Below are positions 9,285 through 17,395 of a stretch of 64,000 nucleotides of DNA, piece by piece. The position numbers and the translations under genes are program-made. The DNA is from Deltaproteobacteria bacterium (lineage in GTDB: Bacteria; Desulfobacterota; Desulfobacteria; Desulfobacterales; Desulfobacteraceae). Within the stretch, counting starts at the first letter, position 1, and every line of letters starts with the position of its first letter. The stretch is from assembly GCA_027858995.1 (NCBI GenBank), contig JAQIBP010000067.1, forward strand, positions 1 to 64,000. Direction: 5' to 3'. The notes below the pieces were generated by a model. It was not told the DNA's origin. It was given only the letters and a program-made list of their open reading frames with translations, and searched no databases.

Positions 9285-11438
9285 ATGGCACCAAAACGAA
9301 TCATCAAGCACAATCCTGCTTTTCTAACAAAAAAAGAGCTTTTAAATTCATTTGTTGTACGAAACCGGGAACTAAACCTTATCACAAAAATAATTCTGGA
9401 TAACACAGGAGAGGTTAATCAGCATATCATCATTATTGCACCGAGAGGCATGGGAAAAACAATGCTGATAAGACGTCTGGAACTTGAAGTTAAGACAGCT
9501 GAATCCTTGAACAAGAATTGGTATCCGGTAATTTTACCCGAAGAGCTTTACGATGTTTCAACTGAAGGCGAATTGTGGCTGAGAGTGCTTCAGAATATTG
9601 GCGATCAGGAAAAAAAGAGTGACAATGGAAGATTATTGTCAAAACATGCCGCACTGCTGACCGAGGTGGATGAAAAAAATCTTAGGATCCAGACACTAAG
9701 TGCTTTAACTGAATTTGCCGGCAAAAAAAAATTAATGATTGTTGTTGAAAATCTTCAAATGCTTTTAGGCAGCCAGTCAAGTGATGATGATGCCTGGGAT
9801 CTTCGTCGGACTTTGTTAAATAATCCGGGAATCATGCTGGTGACAACAGCAACTACCCATTTTGGCCAGATACTGAAACCGGAAAAAGCCAATTTTGAAC
9901 TTTTCCGGGAAATAGTTTTGTCCCCATTATCTAGTAATGAGAGCAGAACCCTCTGGCAATCAGTAACCCGGGAAAATCTTGAGAATGAGCGTATCCGACC
10001 AATGGAAATTCTAACTGGTGGCAGTCCGCGCCTTTTAACAATTTTAGCAGATTTTGCCATGGGGAGATCTTTAAAAGAGCTGCTCGACAATTTAGTTATA
10101 CTCATTGATGACCATACGACCTATTTTAAAGCTAATGTTGAAGCCCTGCCGCCAAAAGAGCGCAGAGTATTTGTAACCCTGGCCGAGCTTTGGCAGCCAT
10201 CCCGATCAAAAGATGTGGCAGAGCGCTGCCGCCTTCAAATCAATATGACCAGTGCACTTTTAAAACGCCTGGTTGAAAAAGGAGCTGTCATCCAGGTGGA
10301 TAAGGTGGGTCGAAAAATTTATTACCAAATTTCTGAAAGATTATATAATATTTACCATCTCATGCGTCTTTCAGGAAGAACTGCCGACAGGGTTAAAGCT
10401 CTGGTGAATTTTATGGTTCCACTTTATGGAGAACCAGCCATAGCAAATGCCCAGGCTAAGGATGCTTGCCAAATGATTGGTGAATCGCGCGACTCATTTA
10501 TTGAAGGTTATCAAACTATTATAAATCAAAGTAGACATGATGAAAACATGGTTGAACAAATCATTAAAAACACACCTGAAAAATTCTTCCAACTGCCTGA
10601 AGCAGCAAAGCTGAATCTCAATTCAGCATCAATTCATTCCCTCTCTAATAATATTCAAAACAACAATAAAATAAAAAAAAGCAGCAGTGCAATTGAGTTA
10701 TTGGAAAAGGCTTTTTCTTTAAATTCCAAAGGCAAAAATGAAGAAGCCATGAAAATCTATGATGATTTCATAGCACGCTTTAAGGATTCAAAAGATAATT
10801 TTATTTTGAAACTGGTTGCCATGGCATTAGTTGGCAAAGGTATCACTCTTAGGCAGACTGGAAAGCCCGAGGAACAACTGAAAGTCTATGATGATGTCAT
10901 ATCACGCTTTAAGGATTCAGAAGATAATGATATTTTGAAACAGGTTGCCAGAGCATTAGTTAGCAAAGGTGTCACTCTTGGGAAGACTGGAAAGCCCGAG
11001 GAACAACTTAAAATCTATGATGATGTCATATCGCGCTTTAAGAATTTCAAGAAGCTTGACCTGGGCATTGATCATGCAAAACAGGCTATTAGACTTAATC
11101 CAGAGAATTGTGGTTTCCGTCATACCCTGGCCTCTTTACTGGGTATGAGAGATCAATGGGAAAACGCTTTTAAGGAATCTGATTTTTTCATAAATGATAA
11201 AGAATTCATGGAAAATGCATCTAAAGATGTAATTTCTTTTTTTATTGATGCTGCTGTGGCAGGTCATTCTAAATATGCTTTAGAAATAATTAAAGGTACT
11301 CTGGTTGAAACCCAAATGGAACCATTAGTTGTGGCTTTAAAAATTGTAGCTGGAATTACTTTTCATGCACCACGGGAAGTGGTTGAGATTGCCCATGACA
11401 TAGTGAAAAAAATTGAAAAGTCCTCAGAGCAATCATAA
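9285..11438 (+). CDS. P-loop ATPase with winged helix and TPR-like repeats
   Basis: This 717-residue protein has an N-terminal NTPase with Walker A APRGMGKT (52-59). Its Walker B-like strand reads LMIVVENLQ near 150-158, with E-N where D-E is usual. A winged-helix-like part lies at about 285-370. A TPR-like tail starts at about 460 and contains a 43-residue unit repeated almost exactly (YDDVISRFKDS, then GKPEEQLK). It follows the 7998 ATPase in the same operon. The altered Walker B may reduce hydrolysis, and the repeat tail probably binds a partner. Together the two genes look like a sensor or scaffold module of unknown purpose; defence, plasmid-type or regulatory roles are all possible. Confidence 0.75.
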   Translation: MAPKRIIKHNPAFLTKKELLNSFVVRNRELNLITKIILDNTGEVNQHIIIIAPRGMGKTMLIRRLELEVKTAESLNKNWYPVILPEELYDVSTEGELWLRVLQNIGDQEKKSDNGRLLSKHAALLTEVDEKNLRIQTLSALTEFAGKKKLMIVVENLQMLLGSQSSDDDAWDLRRTLLNNPGIMLVTTATTHFGQILKPEKANFELFREIVLSPLSSNESRTLWQSVTRENLENERIRPMEILTGGSPRLLTILADFAMGRSLKELLDNLVILIDDHTTYFKANVEALPPKERRVFVTLAELWQPSRSKDVAERCRLQINMTSALLKRLVEKGAVIQVDKVGRKIYYQISERLYNIYHLMRLSGRTADRVKALVNFMVPLYGEPAIANAQAKDACQMIGESRDSFIEGYQTIINQSRHDENMVEQIIKNTPEKFFQLPEAAKLNLNSASIHSLSNNIQNNNKIKKSSSAIELLEKAFSLNSKGKNEEAMKIYDDFIARFKDSKDNFILKLVAMALVGKGITLRQTGKPEEQLKVYDDVISRFKDSEDNDILKQVARALVSKGVTLGKTGKPEEQLKIYDDVISRFKNFKKLDLGIDHAKQAIRLNPENCGFRHTLASLLGMRDQWENAFKESDFFINDKEFMENASKDVISFFIDAAVAGHSKYALEIIKGTLVETQMEPLVVALKIVAGITFHAPREVVEIAHDIVKKIEKSSEQS
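10757..11040 (+). repeat. 129-bp tandem repeat inside the TPR-ATPase gene
   Basis: Units begin at 10757, 10886 and 11015, each starting with CTATGATGAT. The period is exactly 129 bp (43 codons), and the third unit is partial. The first two units are about 90 percent identical at the DNA level. This indicates recent in-frame expansion of a TPR-like element. Confidence 0.9.
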
Positions 11439-11454
11439 ATATATTATTGTAAAA

Positions 11455-13137
11455 TTACTCCTTTGTCCTGACAAACAACCAGAGGACCAAAAGCACTGAA
11501 AAAACAAAACCGCCAATGCCTAAAATCGAAAGCCCAAACATCTGGGGTGGAACTTTAAAACTCAATAGCATGGAAGATCCGATTATCAGGGCTGCTATGA
11601 TGATGGAAAAAGAGAGTTTGGTATATGAATTTACGTGGGCAGCAAGTATTTTATCAAGTTTTTGAATATTAAAGCCAAGAACAAACCTGCCCTTTCGGAT
11701 CTGCCGGATAATGGTCAGGGATTCATGGGGTACTTCCTGAAGAAACTCAAGAGACTCCAGGCCTACCCTGCCAAGATCTTCAGCAATTTTCTTTGGTGAT
11801 ATGCGTGCCATTTTGATCTTTTTTATAAATGGAGCTGCATGGCCTACCATATCAAAATCAGGATCAAGGGTATGTGCAATTCCTTCCAGGGCAGCAAAGG
11901 ATTTCATCATTAAGAACGTATCCGGGTAAAGCCGAAGTTTATGCCTTAATACAATCTTTAAAAGATCCTGTAAAAGCCTTCCCATATTTATATATTTCAG
12001 TGATTTTGTGAGATACTGGCCGATAAAATCAGCAAGATCCCTTTCAAGCAGCCTCATGTCAGGTTCTTCATCGTATTCTGTAAGTTCCAGCAAAAACCTG
12101 CAGGCCTGGGCAGAATTTTTAGTAACAACACTTGCAATCAGATCAATAAAACTATGCCTGGCTTTAAGATCAATAAACCCCATCATACCGTAATCCACAG
12201 GACACAGCACATCACCTGGAAGAACAAACATATTCCCGGGATGAAGATCTGCATGGAAAAAACCATATTCAAATACCTGAGTTAAAACCATATCTGCCCC
12301 ATGGATGGTCAACAATTTTCTGTCCATGCCCTGGGCATCAAGTTTTTCAATCTTAGAAATTTTAATCCCCTGGATATATTCCATTGTTAAAACTTTTGAA
12401 GTTGAGTAATCCAGAAAAACCTTTGGAATATAGATATTCTGATCAAATACAAACTGCCTTGCAACTCTCTCCATATTGGAGGCTTCCAGGGTATAATCAA
12501 GCTCTCTTTCAAGGGTTGCAGCAAACTCCTCTACAATTTTTATTGGCTGGAAAAAAGAGAGATCTTCAATGTGACGCTCCATTAAAGTGGCCATATGGTT
12601 CATGATTTCAAGATCAACCTTGACAAGCTTTCTAATGCCGGGGCGCTGAATTTTTACAGCTGCTTTTTTACCATTTTTTAATTTTGCCAGGTGAACCTGA
12701 CCAAGGGAAGCTGAAGCCAGAGGTTTCTTTTCTATAAATTCAAATGGTTGATCATCAGAACCAAATTCATCAGTTAGAATCTGTTCAACCTCTTTAAAAG
12801 AGAAAACCGGAACACTGTCCTGGAGTTTTTCAAGTTCAAAAATATAGTGCAGAGGAATAAGATCCGGCCTTGTTGAAAGGATCTGACCAAATTTGATAAA
12901 GGTGGGACCAAGCTCTTCAAAAAGGAGTCTGACCCGCTCTGCAGGAGATAATTTCTCAACACGCTCCTGCCGGGTTCTGGAAATCATTTTCAAGCCGATT
13001 TCAAGGTATTGATCTATTTTCAAAACATCAATAATATTGCCGAATCCATATTTAAAAAGGATAGTCAATATTTGACGGTATCGATTTATATTTCGATAAG
13101 TCCGCCCAACAATACCCAGATCTTTTAAGCTTAACAT
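11455..13137 (-). CDS. AarF/ABC1/UbiB-family atypical kinase
   Basis: This 560-residue protein has the UbiB-specific KxGQ motif (KFGQ, 82-85), the catalytic-loop ADLHPGNM, VDYGMMGF as the DFG-equivalent, and two C-terminal membrane helices within the last 60 residues. UbiB-family proteins are ATPases or kinases tied to ubiquinone biosynthesis and to lipid handling at membranes. Their direct substrate is unsettled. The gene lies directly downstream of the first acyl-ACP-reductase-like gene (15-nt gap) on the minus strand, next to wax synthase genes. The context therefore points to isoprenoid or neutral-lipid metabolism rather than aerobic ubiquinone synthesis, which an anaerobe would not need. 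Confidence 0.88.
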   Translation of the reverse strand: MLSLKDLGIVGRTYRNINRYRQILTILFKYGFGNIIDVLKIDQYLEIGLKMISRTRQERVEKLSPAERVRLLFEELGPTFIKFGQILSTRPDLIPLHYIFELEKLQDSVPVFSFKEVEQILTDEFGSDDQPFEFIEKKPLASASLGQVHLAKLKNGKKAAVKIQRPGIRKLVKVDLEIMNHMATLMERHIEDLSFFQPIKIVEEFAATLERELDYTLEASNMERVARQFVFDQNIYIPKVFLDYSTSKVLTMEYIQGIKISKIEKLDAQGMDRKLLTIHGADMVLTQVFEYGFFHADLHPGNMFVLPGDVLCPVDYGMMGFIDLKARHSFIDLIASVVTKNSAQACRFLLELTEYDEEPDMRLLERDLADFIGQYLTKSLKYINMGRLLQDLLKIVLRHKLRLYPDTFLMMKSFAALEGIAHTLDPDFDMVGHAAPFIKKIKMARISPKKIAEDLGRVGLESLEFLQEVPHESLTIIRQIRKGRFVLGFNIQKLDKILAAHVNSYTKLSFSIIIAALIIGSSMLLSFKVPPQMFGLSILGIGGFVFSVLLVLWLFVRTKE

Positions 13138-13152
13138 TTTATTTGTGATCTT

Positions 13153-15198
13153 CTATTTTATCTGTTTTAAAGCATGATCCCTTACCCTTATAATATCTTC
13201 AGAGTTTAAAACTCCATCAACTCCTGAAATAGAGGCAAGCTTCATACCATGTTTTAGCCCGAGTTTATAAATCTCTTTTACCTTGTCCCACTGGGTTTTG
13301 CTGCCCTGCGAAAATTGTTCAAATCTTCCTTCAAGGGACAGAATAATTGTTTCAGCAAGACCTGCATACACAATGTTTTTCGGCAGGTCAATATCTTTCA
13401 TTTCAATATTATTTCCAGGCAGAAGGATTTCACCACCAGTGATTACCAGAACATCCTGACGTTTTGCAACTTCCTGTGAAGTAAAAATCATGGGTCTTGT
13501 TATATCAGTAATAACACAGCCTGGTTTAACACGCATGATATCAACACTGTCTCTGGCGTTTGAACTTGCCATGACAATTACATCCATGGATTCAAGATAT
13601 CTTGCTGCCCTTGTTGCAACTACTACTTTAACTTCTGGTTTTTCTGTTTTAATTATATCTTGAAGTGTCAGTAGTTTTGCCATATTCCTGCTGACCAGGA
13701 CCACCTCATCAAAAGCTGTTGCGACCAGGTGGGAACAGATGGAACCGACATCGCCTGTGGCTCCGATCACCATGGCTTTTGCCTTGAGAATTTTTCTTTT
13801 TTTCAATCTGGTTAAGCCCATCTGCCTTACTGCTTCTGCTGTTGCCCACAATGCAGTTGATGCAGTATAACTATTGCCTGTGGTAATTGGAAGTACTGCA
13901 TGTTTGCCCACATCAATACTTGCTTTATGCAGAGATTTGGAAAGCATGGCAAGTCCCATTACCTGGGCACCGAGTTTTTTTGCCTTAACAGCAGCTTTTA
14001 ATATTTTTTTGCCCGTGAATTCAGGTGGGTGGGCCTGCATCTGTTCAGGGGTTTCACCAAGGGAAATCAGCCAGCCTTCAGCTTCCACACCTGTTTTGGA
14101 TTTTATGCCGCTGATTTTTGAATAGATAAAGGGAGGTGCATAGGCCATTGCTTTTTCCACAGTTTCCAGAGAGACAGGAGAAATCTCAGACAGTATTTCC
14201 ACAGCCTTAATTTTTTTCAAATACTCTCTGGAGAGAGGATATACAAGATAGGCAAACCGGTTCACACGTTTATCAGGCTCAAATGGATAAATAATAGTGG
14301 GGTCAAGCCTCTGCTCGCTGATAATTTCCAGGAGATCCTCTTTGCTGCTTTTTGAAATCTCCATGGCTGCAAGCATCAATGCTTCAATCACAACTCCTTC
14401 CACTACCCTGTCAATGAGTTTGGGTGTGGTGTCAATAATCATACTCACTTCCATATCAGTTAAAAATTCTACCCTGTCATCATAGGCAGTGGTGGTGATT
14501 ATAGTTTTTCCTGCAAGTTCCTGGCCTGAAAAAATTTCAAGGTATTCAAAAAAATTTTCATGGGGAACAACCAGAACAGTGGCTTTGTTGACTGCTTTTT
14601 TTATCAAGAATATATTCAACGAGTGTACCTGTTTTTTCTTTGAAACAAGCCTGCCCACTGGAATTGCCTTTAAAAATCCATGGGCTTTTTGCGCATAAAG
14701 CTTAAGTTCATTCATGGATTTTAATAACTTTGGAATACCGTCTTCAAGAATAGAGTCTGCAAAAACCATATTATCGGTATATTCTGACATGACCGATGCA
14801 ATTGTAGAGCTTGTCATTCCGGAAAAAAAGAAAACCCTGGCATTGGTAAAATAGCTGTCTCCCAATTGGAACTGAATATGGCGCAGGCTCCACTCCTGGC
14901 TTACTCTGTAGAGAGTTTCTCCGGTGGCAACCAGTGTCTGTAACCGCTGGCACAGATCAAGAAGTTCTCTGGTTTTCCGGTCTGTTACATCACCTTTGCC
15001 AAAAGTTGATGGATATTTAATTCCACTTATGCAGAGGATATCTGCTTTTTTATTCCATTTGAGCAGGAGATCTTCAGCATGCTCAAGGTTATTATCTGTT
15101 CCAAACCGCTTTATTGAAAATTTTTTACCTGAGAATTGTGTTTTAATTTGATAATTTTCATTTTCAGGTCCAAGACTGATATTAATGATCTGTTTCAA
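13153..15198 (-). CDS. Fatty acyl-ACP reductase-like protein 1, catalytic Cys replaced by Gly
   Basis: The C-terminal half (from about residue 350) resembles cyanobacterial fatty acyl-ACP reductase (AAR): KKLGAQVMGL, then PITTGNSYTAS, the NAD(P)H motif GATGDVGS, and LAETIILSLEGRF. AAR uses a cysteine (Cys294 in Synechococcus) for the acyl-thioester; here that position reads YAGLAET, with Gly instead of Cys. The N-terminal ~350 residues are an extra part absent from AAR. The paralogue at 17396 keeps the Cys. I place the start at TTG 15198, preceded by AGGAGG at 6 nt, because it gives MKQI as in the paralogue; a longer TTG start at 15222 is possible. It may be a non-catalytic partner or use another chemistry. 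Confidence 0.7.
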   Translation of the reverse strand: MKQIINISLGPENENYQIKTQFSGKKFSIKRFGTDNNLEHAEDLLLKWNKKADILCISGIKYPSTFGKGDVTDRKTRELLDLCQRLQTLVATGETLYRVSQEWSLRHIQFQLGDSYFTNARVFFFSGMTSSTIASVMSEYTDNMVFADSILEDGIPKLLKSMNELKLYAQKAHGFLKAIPVGRLVSKKKQVHSLNIFLIKKAVNKATVLVVPHENFFEYLEIFSGQELAGKTIITTTAYDDRVEFLTDMEVSMIIDTTPKLIDRVVEGVVIEALMLAAMEISKSSKEDLLEIISEQRLDPTIIYPFEPDKRVNRFAYLVYPLSREYLKKIKAVEILSEISPVSLETVEKAMAYAPPFIYSKISGIKSKTGVEAEGWLISLGETPEQMQAHPPEFTGKKILKAAVKAKKLGAQVMGLAMLSKSLHKASIDVGKHAVLPITTGNSYTASTALWATAEAVRQMGLTRLKKRKILKAKAMVIGATGDVGSICSHLVATAFDEVVLVSRNMAKLLTLQDIIKTEKPEVKVVVATRAARYLESMDVIVMASSNARDSVDIMRVKPGCVITDITRPMIFTSQEVAKRQDVLVITGGEILLPGNNIEMKDIDLPKNIVYAGLAETIILSLEGRFEQFSQGSKTQWDKVKEIYKLGLKHGMKLASISGVDGVLNSEDIIRVRDHALKQIK

Positions 15199-15611
15199 AA
15201 TTTTCCTCCTCAAAACATCCAATGGTTTGCCAGTTTAAGTATTATTCAACTTTTATCATGGATTCATGATGGTGACAAGTTACGTCGAGTGTCAAGAAAC
15301 ATTTCAAAAATTTTTCACCTGAAGAACAAACGCAAAATCCCCTTCACCAACCGTTGAAATAATAATTCAGGTTACAGTTCTTATAATATTTTTTGTCCAC
15401 AATTATGTTGAATATCTGCTTTTAGATTTGGTTATGCTTATAATTTCATTCAGTTGAATTGCAATTTTTAAATTGACTTTCCATAATAAATTGAATAGGG
15501 CAGTAATTACTATAAAATGAAAAATGAAAATTTAATATAGATAGAATATCCTTGTTTAAAAAAGGATATCGGAATAAATGGAAAATAATTACACCTATAA
15601 CAGTCAATATC
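15199..15611. other. Intergenic region between divergent genes
   Basis: About 410 bp of AT-rich DNA separate the minus-strand reductase gene from the plus-strand unknown gene. It presumably holds both promoters. TTGAAT near 15491 with TAAAAT 16 nt later is a weak candidate for the plus-strand one. I see no gene or strong secondary structure. Confidence 0.5.
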
Positions 15612-16172
15612 ATGGAAAATTTTCCATTTATTAATACTGTTGGGCTCAGTGAAAGGTATCAAATGGTTGAAAATCAGAGGATTCCAATACCAGATAAATC
15701 TGGTGGTAGTGGAAAGCAGAAGGCTGGAGACTTAAGATCTGATTTCCAGGAGGCAAATCCACTTGAAGGTTTGCATATGGCAAGGACTATTAGTGGTCTC
15801 GCCTCTACCCATTCCCGATCACTAGGCGGAGAAGTTACTTCTGCGTTAATTGCTGGTGCAACAACCCAGTTAGCTTGTGATTACCGAGAACTTAAAGAAA
15901 GACATGTGGATCTTTCAGATAAATTTGATTCCCAAAGAGACGAGTTAGAGAAAACCCGCACACAAAAGGCAGTTTTAGTTGAGCGCATAAGTTCAGCGGG
16001 ACGAAACAAACACTTAAGAAACCTAAGCATTACAATTGGAACAAGCTTAATCGGCACAGGTATAGTTTTAATGCGCTCCGGACTCGATAAATATTCATAT
16101 GGTGCATATGGATTTGGAGCAGTCCTTCTTTTACTGGGTTGGTTCTCCGGACCGAAGGAGGTGAAAGAATGA
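15612..16172 (+). CDS. Unknown protein with coiled coil and C-terminal membrane hairpin
   Basis: This is an unrecognised protein of 186 residues from ATG 15612 (a TTG at 15552 would add 20). Residues 1-80 are polar and low in structure. About 90-140 form a charged coiled coil (YRELKERHVDLSDKFDSQRD). Two hydrophobic helices follow (ITIGTSLIGTGIVLM and YGAYGFGAVLLLLGWF), leaving a short charged tail. The stop TGA overlaps the ATG of the next gene, so the two are coupled. The pair sits with a toxin-antitoxin module between two paralogous lipid genes, as an inserted segment would. A small membrane protein with a coiled coil next to a small soluble partner recalls toxin or defence pairs, but this is inference only. 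Confidence 0.6.
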   Translation: MENFPFINTVGLSERYQMVENQRIPIPDKSGGSGKQKAGDLRSDFQEANPLEGLHMARTISGLASTHSRSLGGEVTSALIAGATTQLACDYRELKERHVDLSDKFDSQRDELEKTRTQKAVLVERISSAGRNKHLRNLSITIGTSLIGTGIVLMRSGLDKYSYGAYGFGAVLLLLGWFSGPKEVKE

Positions 16173-16588
16173 TTGTCTCCGATATTACAGAACTCACGGT
16201 AATGGCCGTTCTTGGGCGAGGAGTTCCAAATGAGGAATGTATTGCAATCCAAGCAAATGAAAGAATTAATATAGGGCAATATGGTATTATGCTTGGAATG
16301 TATGCGCAATCAAAAAGCGCTGTCCCGTTTAGGGACAATTTGTTTTGGTTTGGTGATGGTTTCATAGAGAAAGGAGACTGGCTGTTCATTTATACAGGAA
16401 TGGGGGAACCAAGAAAATCTAGTACGAATGATGAGGCTAATAGCATATTCACGGTCTTTTGGGGGAAACCAAATACTGTATTTGCAAACACTAACATTGT
16501 ACCGGTACTTTTCCGGGTGGATGCTGTTGATGTCTTCTCACCCCCTGATAATCAGCCACAAATAAAAAAATTAAATAGCCCAACATGA
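16169..16588 (+). CDS. Unknown small soluble protein, partner of the membrane protein
   Basis: The product is 139 residues, starting at ATG 16169 after a strong AAGGAGG (16155-16161), with its ATG overlapping the previous TGA. I do not recognise the family. The sequence looks beta-rich (VMAVLGRGVPNEECIAIQ, NLFWFGDGFIEKGDWLFIY) with few charged helices and no signal peptide or membrane segment. Motifs such as GDWLFIYTG and IFTVFWGKPN suggest a compact beta barrel or sandwich. Translational coupling to the upstream membrane protein implies that the two act together in a fixed ratio. A palindromic element begins 4 nt after its stop. Confidence 0.6.
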   Translation: MIVSDITELTVMAVLGRGVPNEECIAIQANERINIGQYGIMLGMYAQSKSAVPFRDNLFWFGDGFIEKGDWLFIYTGMGEPRKSSTNDEANSIFTVFWGKPNTVFANTNIVPVLFRVDAVDVFSPPDNQPQIKKLNSPT

Positions 16589-16591
16589 CTA

Positions 16592-16690
16592 TTCACTGGA
16601 TTGCAGGGGGCTGAACCGCGTTGAAATGTCTTGGTTTAATAAACATTATCATCACGAATAAGTTTTTTGGAAACCCCTGCAACCAGTGAA
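16592..16690. repeat. 99-bp palindromic element (possible MITE)
   Basis: The arms are TTCACTGGATTGCAGGGG (16592-16609) and CCCCTGCAACCAGTGAA (16674-16690). They are complementary over 17 bases with a single-base bulge, and enclose 64 nt of non-coding DNA. Such terminal inverted repeats fit a small non-autonomous element or a large transcript hairpin ending the upstream operon. No target-site duplication is obvious. Confidence 0.6.
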
Positions 16691-16702
16691 CTTAAATTCA
16701 GC

Positions 16703-16740
16703 TTGACAAAAAAAATAAATATAAGTACAATTGTACTTAT
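16703..16740 (+). promoter_or_regulatory. vapC promoter with palindromic operator over -10 and start codon
   Basis: TTGACA (16703-16708), a 17-nt spacer and TACAAT (16726-16731) form a near-consensus promoter. A perfect 20-bp palindrome, ATAAGTACAATTGTACTTAT (16721-16740), covers the -10 box and the first two bases of the ATG at 16739. The predicted transcript start falls at or next to the ATG, so the mRNA is probably leaderless. The palindrome is a natural autoregulatory site for the TA complex. Confidence 0.75.
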
Positions 16741-17134
16741 GAAAATTATTGCAGACACAAATACATTTCTCGCTGTCACTCTTTATGAACCAGAAAGAGA
16801 TAAGATTATCCAACTTACCTCAGGTCATGATCTGGTTGCACCGGACATATTACCCTTTGAAATTGGAAATGCATTATCCGCAATGCTTAAAAGACGCAGG
16901 CTTGAGCCTGATAATTTGCTATCTGTTTGGGATGCAACACAGCAAATACCTGTCGATTTGCGTAGCGTTGATATTCGTGAAGCATTGAAAATAGCATCTA
17001 AATTTAACATTTATGCATATGATGCATATTTTTTAGTGTGTGCTATTTTTTTACACAGCCCATTAATTACTCTTGACCGACGCATGAATGAAGTTGCTAA
17101 GAGTTTGGGAATTCATATTATGGAGGTGATCTGA
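16739..17134 (+). CDS. vapC: VapC-type PIN-domain toxin (RNase)
   Basis: This 131-residue PIN domain begins MKIIADTNTF, placing the first catalytic aspartate at residue 6. A glutamate lies in DILPFEIGNAL, and further acidic residues in YAYDAYFLVCA and LITLDRRMNE. VapC toxins are Mg-dependent endoribonucleases, often cutting tRNA. I start at ATG 16739 rather than at upstream codons because the promoter and operator run right up to it and no Shine-Dalgarno site exists. The antitoxin gene follows with a TGATG overlap, so the order is toxin first, the reverse of most vapBC loci. The operator palindrome suggests autoregulation. Confidence 0.88.
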   Translation: MKIIADTNTFLAVTLYEPERDKIIQLTSGHDLVAPDILPFEIGNALSAMLKRRRLEPDNLLSVWDATQQIPVDLRSVDIREALKIASKFNIYAYDAYFLVCAIFLHSPLITLDRRMNEVAKSLGIHIMEVI

Positions 17135-17367
17135 TGAAAGTCTATACATATTCAGAAGCCCGTCAAAAGTTTTCTACAGTTCTCGACATTGCAAAATATG
17201 AAGATGTTATTATTAAACGTCGAGGCGGTGAAACATTCAAAATTATATTTACCAAATCACCGAAATCACCTTTTGATGTTGCAGGCATAAAAACAAAAGC
17301 AACAACGAAAGATATTCTTAATGCGGTAAAAGAATCTCGATCAAGGGTTGCAGAAAATGGCGATTAA
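17134..17367 (+). CDS. Phd/YefM-type antitoxin
   Basis: This 77-residue protein begins MKVYTYSEARQKFSTVLDIA and continues DVIIKRRGGETFKII, the DNA-binding N-terminal domain of the Phd/YefM fold. A charged flexible C-terminus would neutralise the toxin. The ATG overlaps the vapC stop (TGATG), and GGAGGTGATC just upstream provides strong ribosome binding. That favours more antitoxin than toxin, despite its second position and the likely leaderless toxin mRNA. It presumably binds the 20-bp palindrome before vapC together with the toxin. Confidence 0.85.
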   Translation: MKVYTYSEARQKFSTVLDIAKYEDVIIKRRGGETFKIIFTKSPKSPFDVAGIKTKATTKDILNAVKESRSRVAENGD

Positions 17368-17395
17368 AGTGACATGCAGGGTCAGAGCTGATTTT

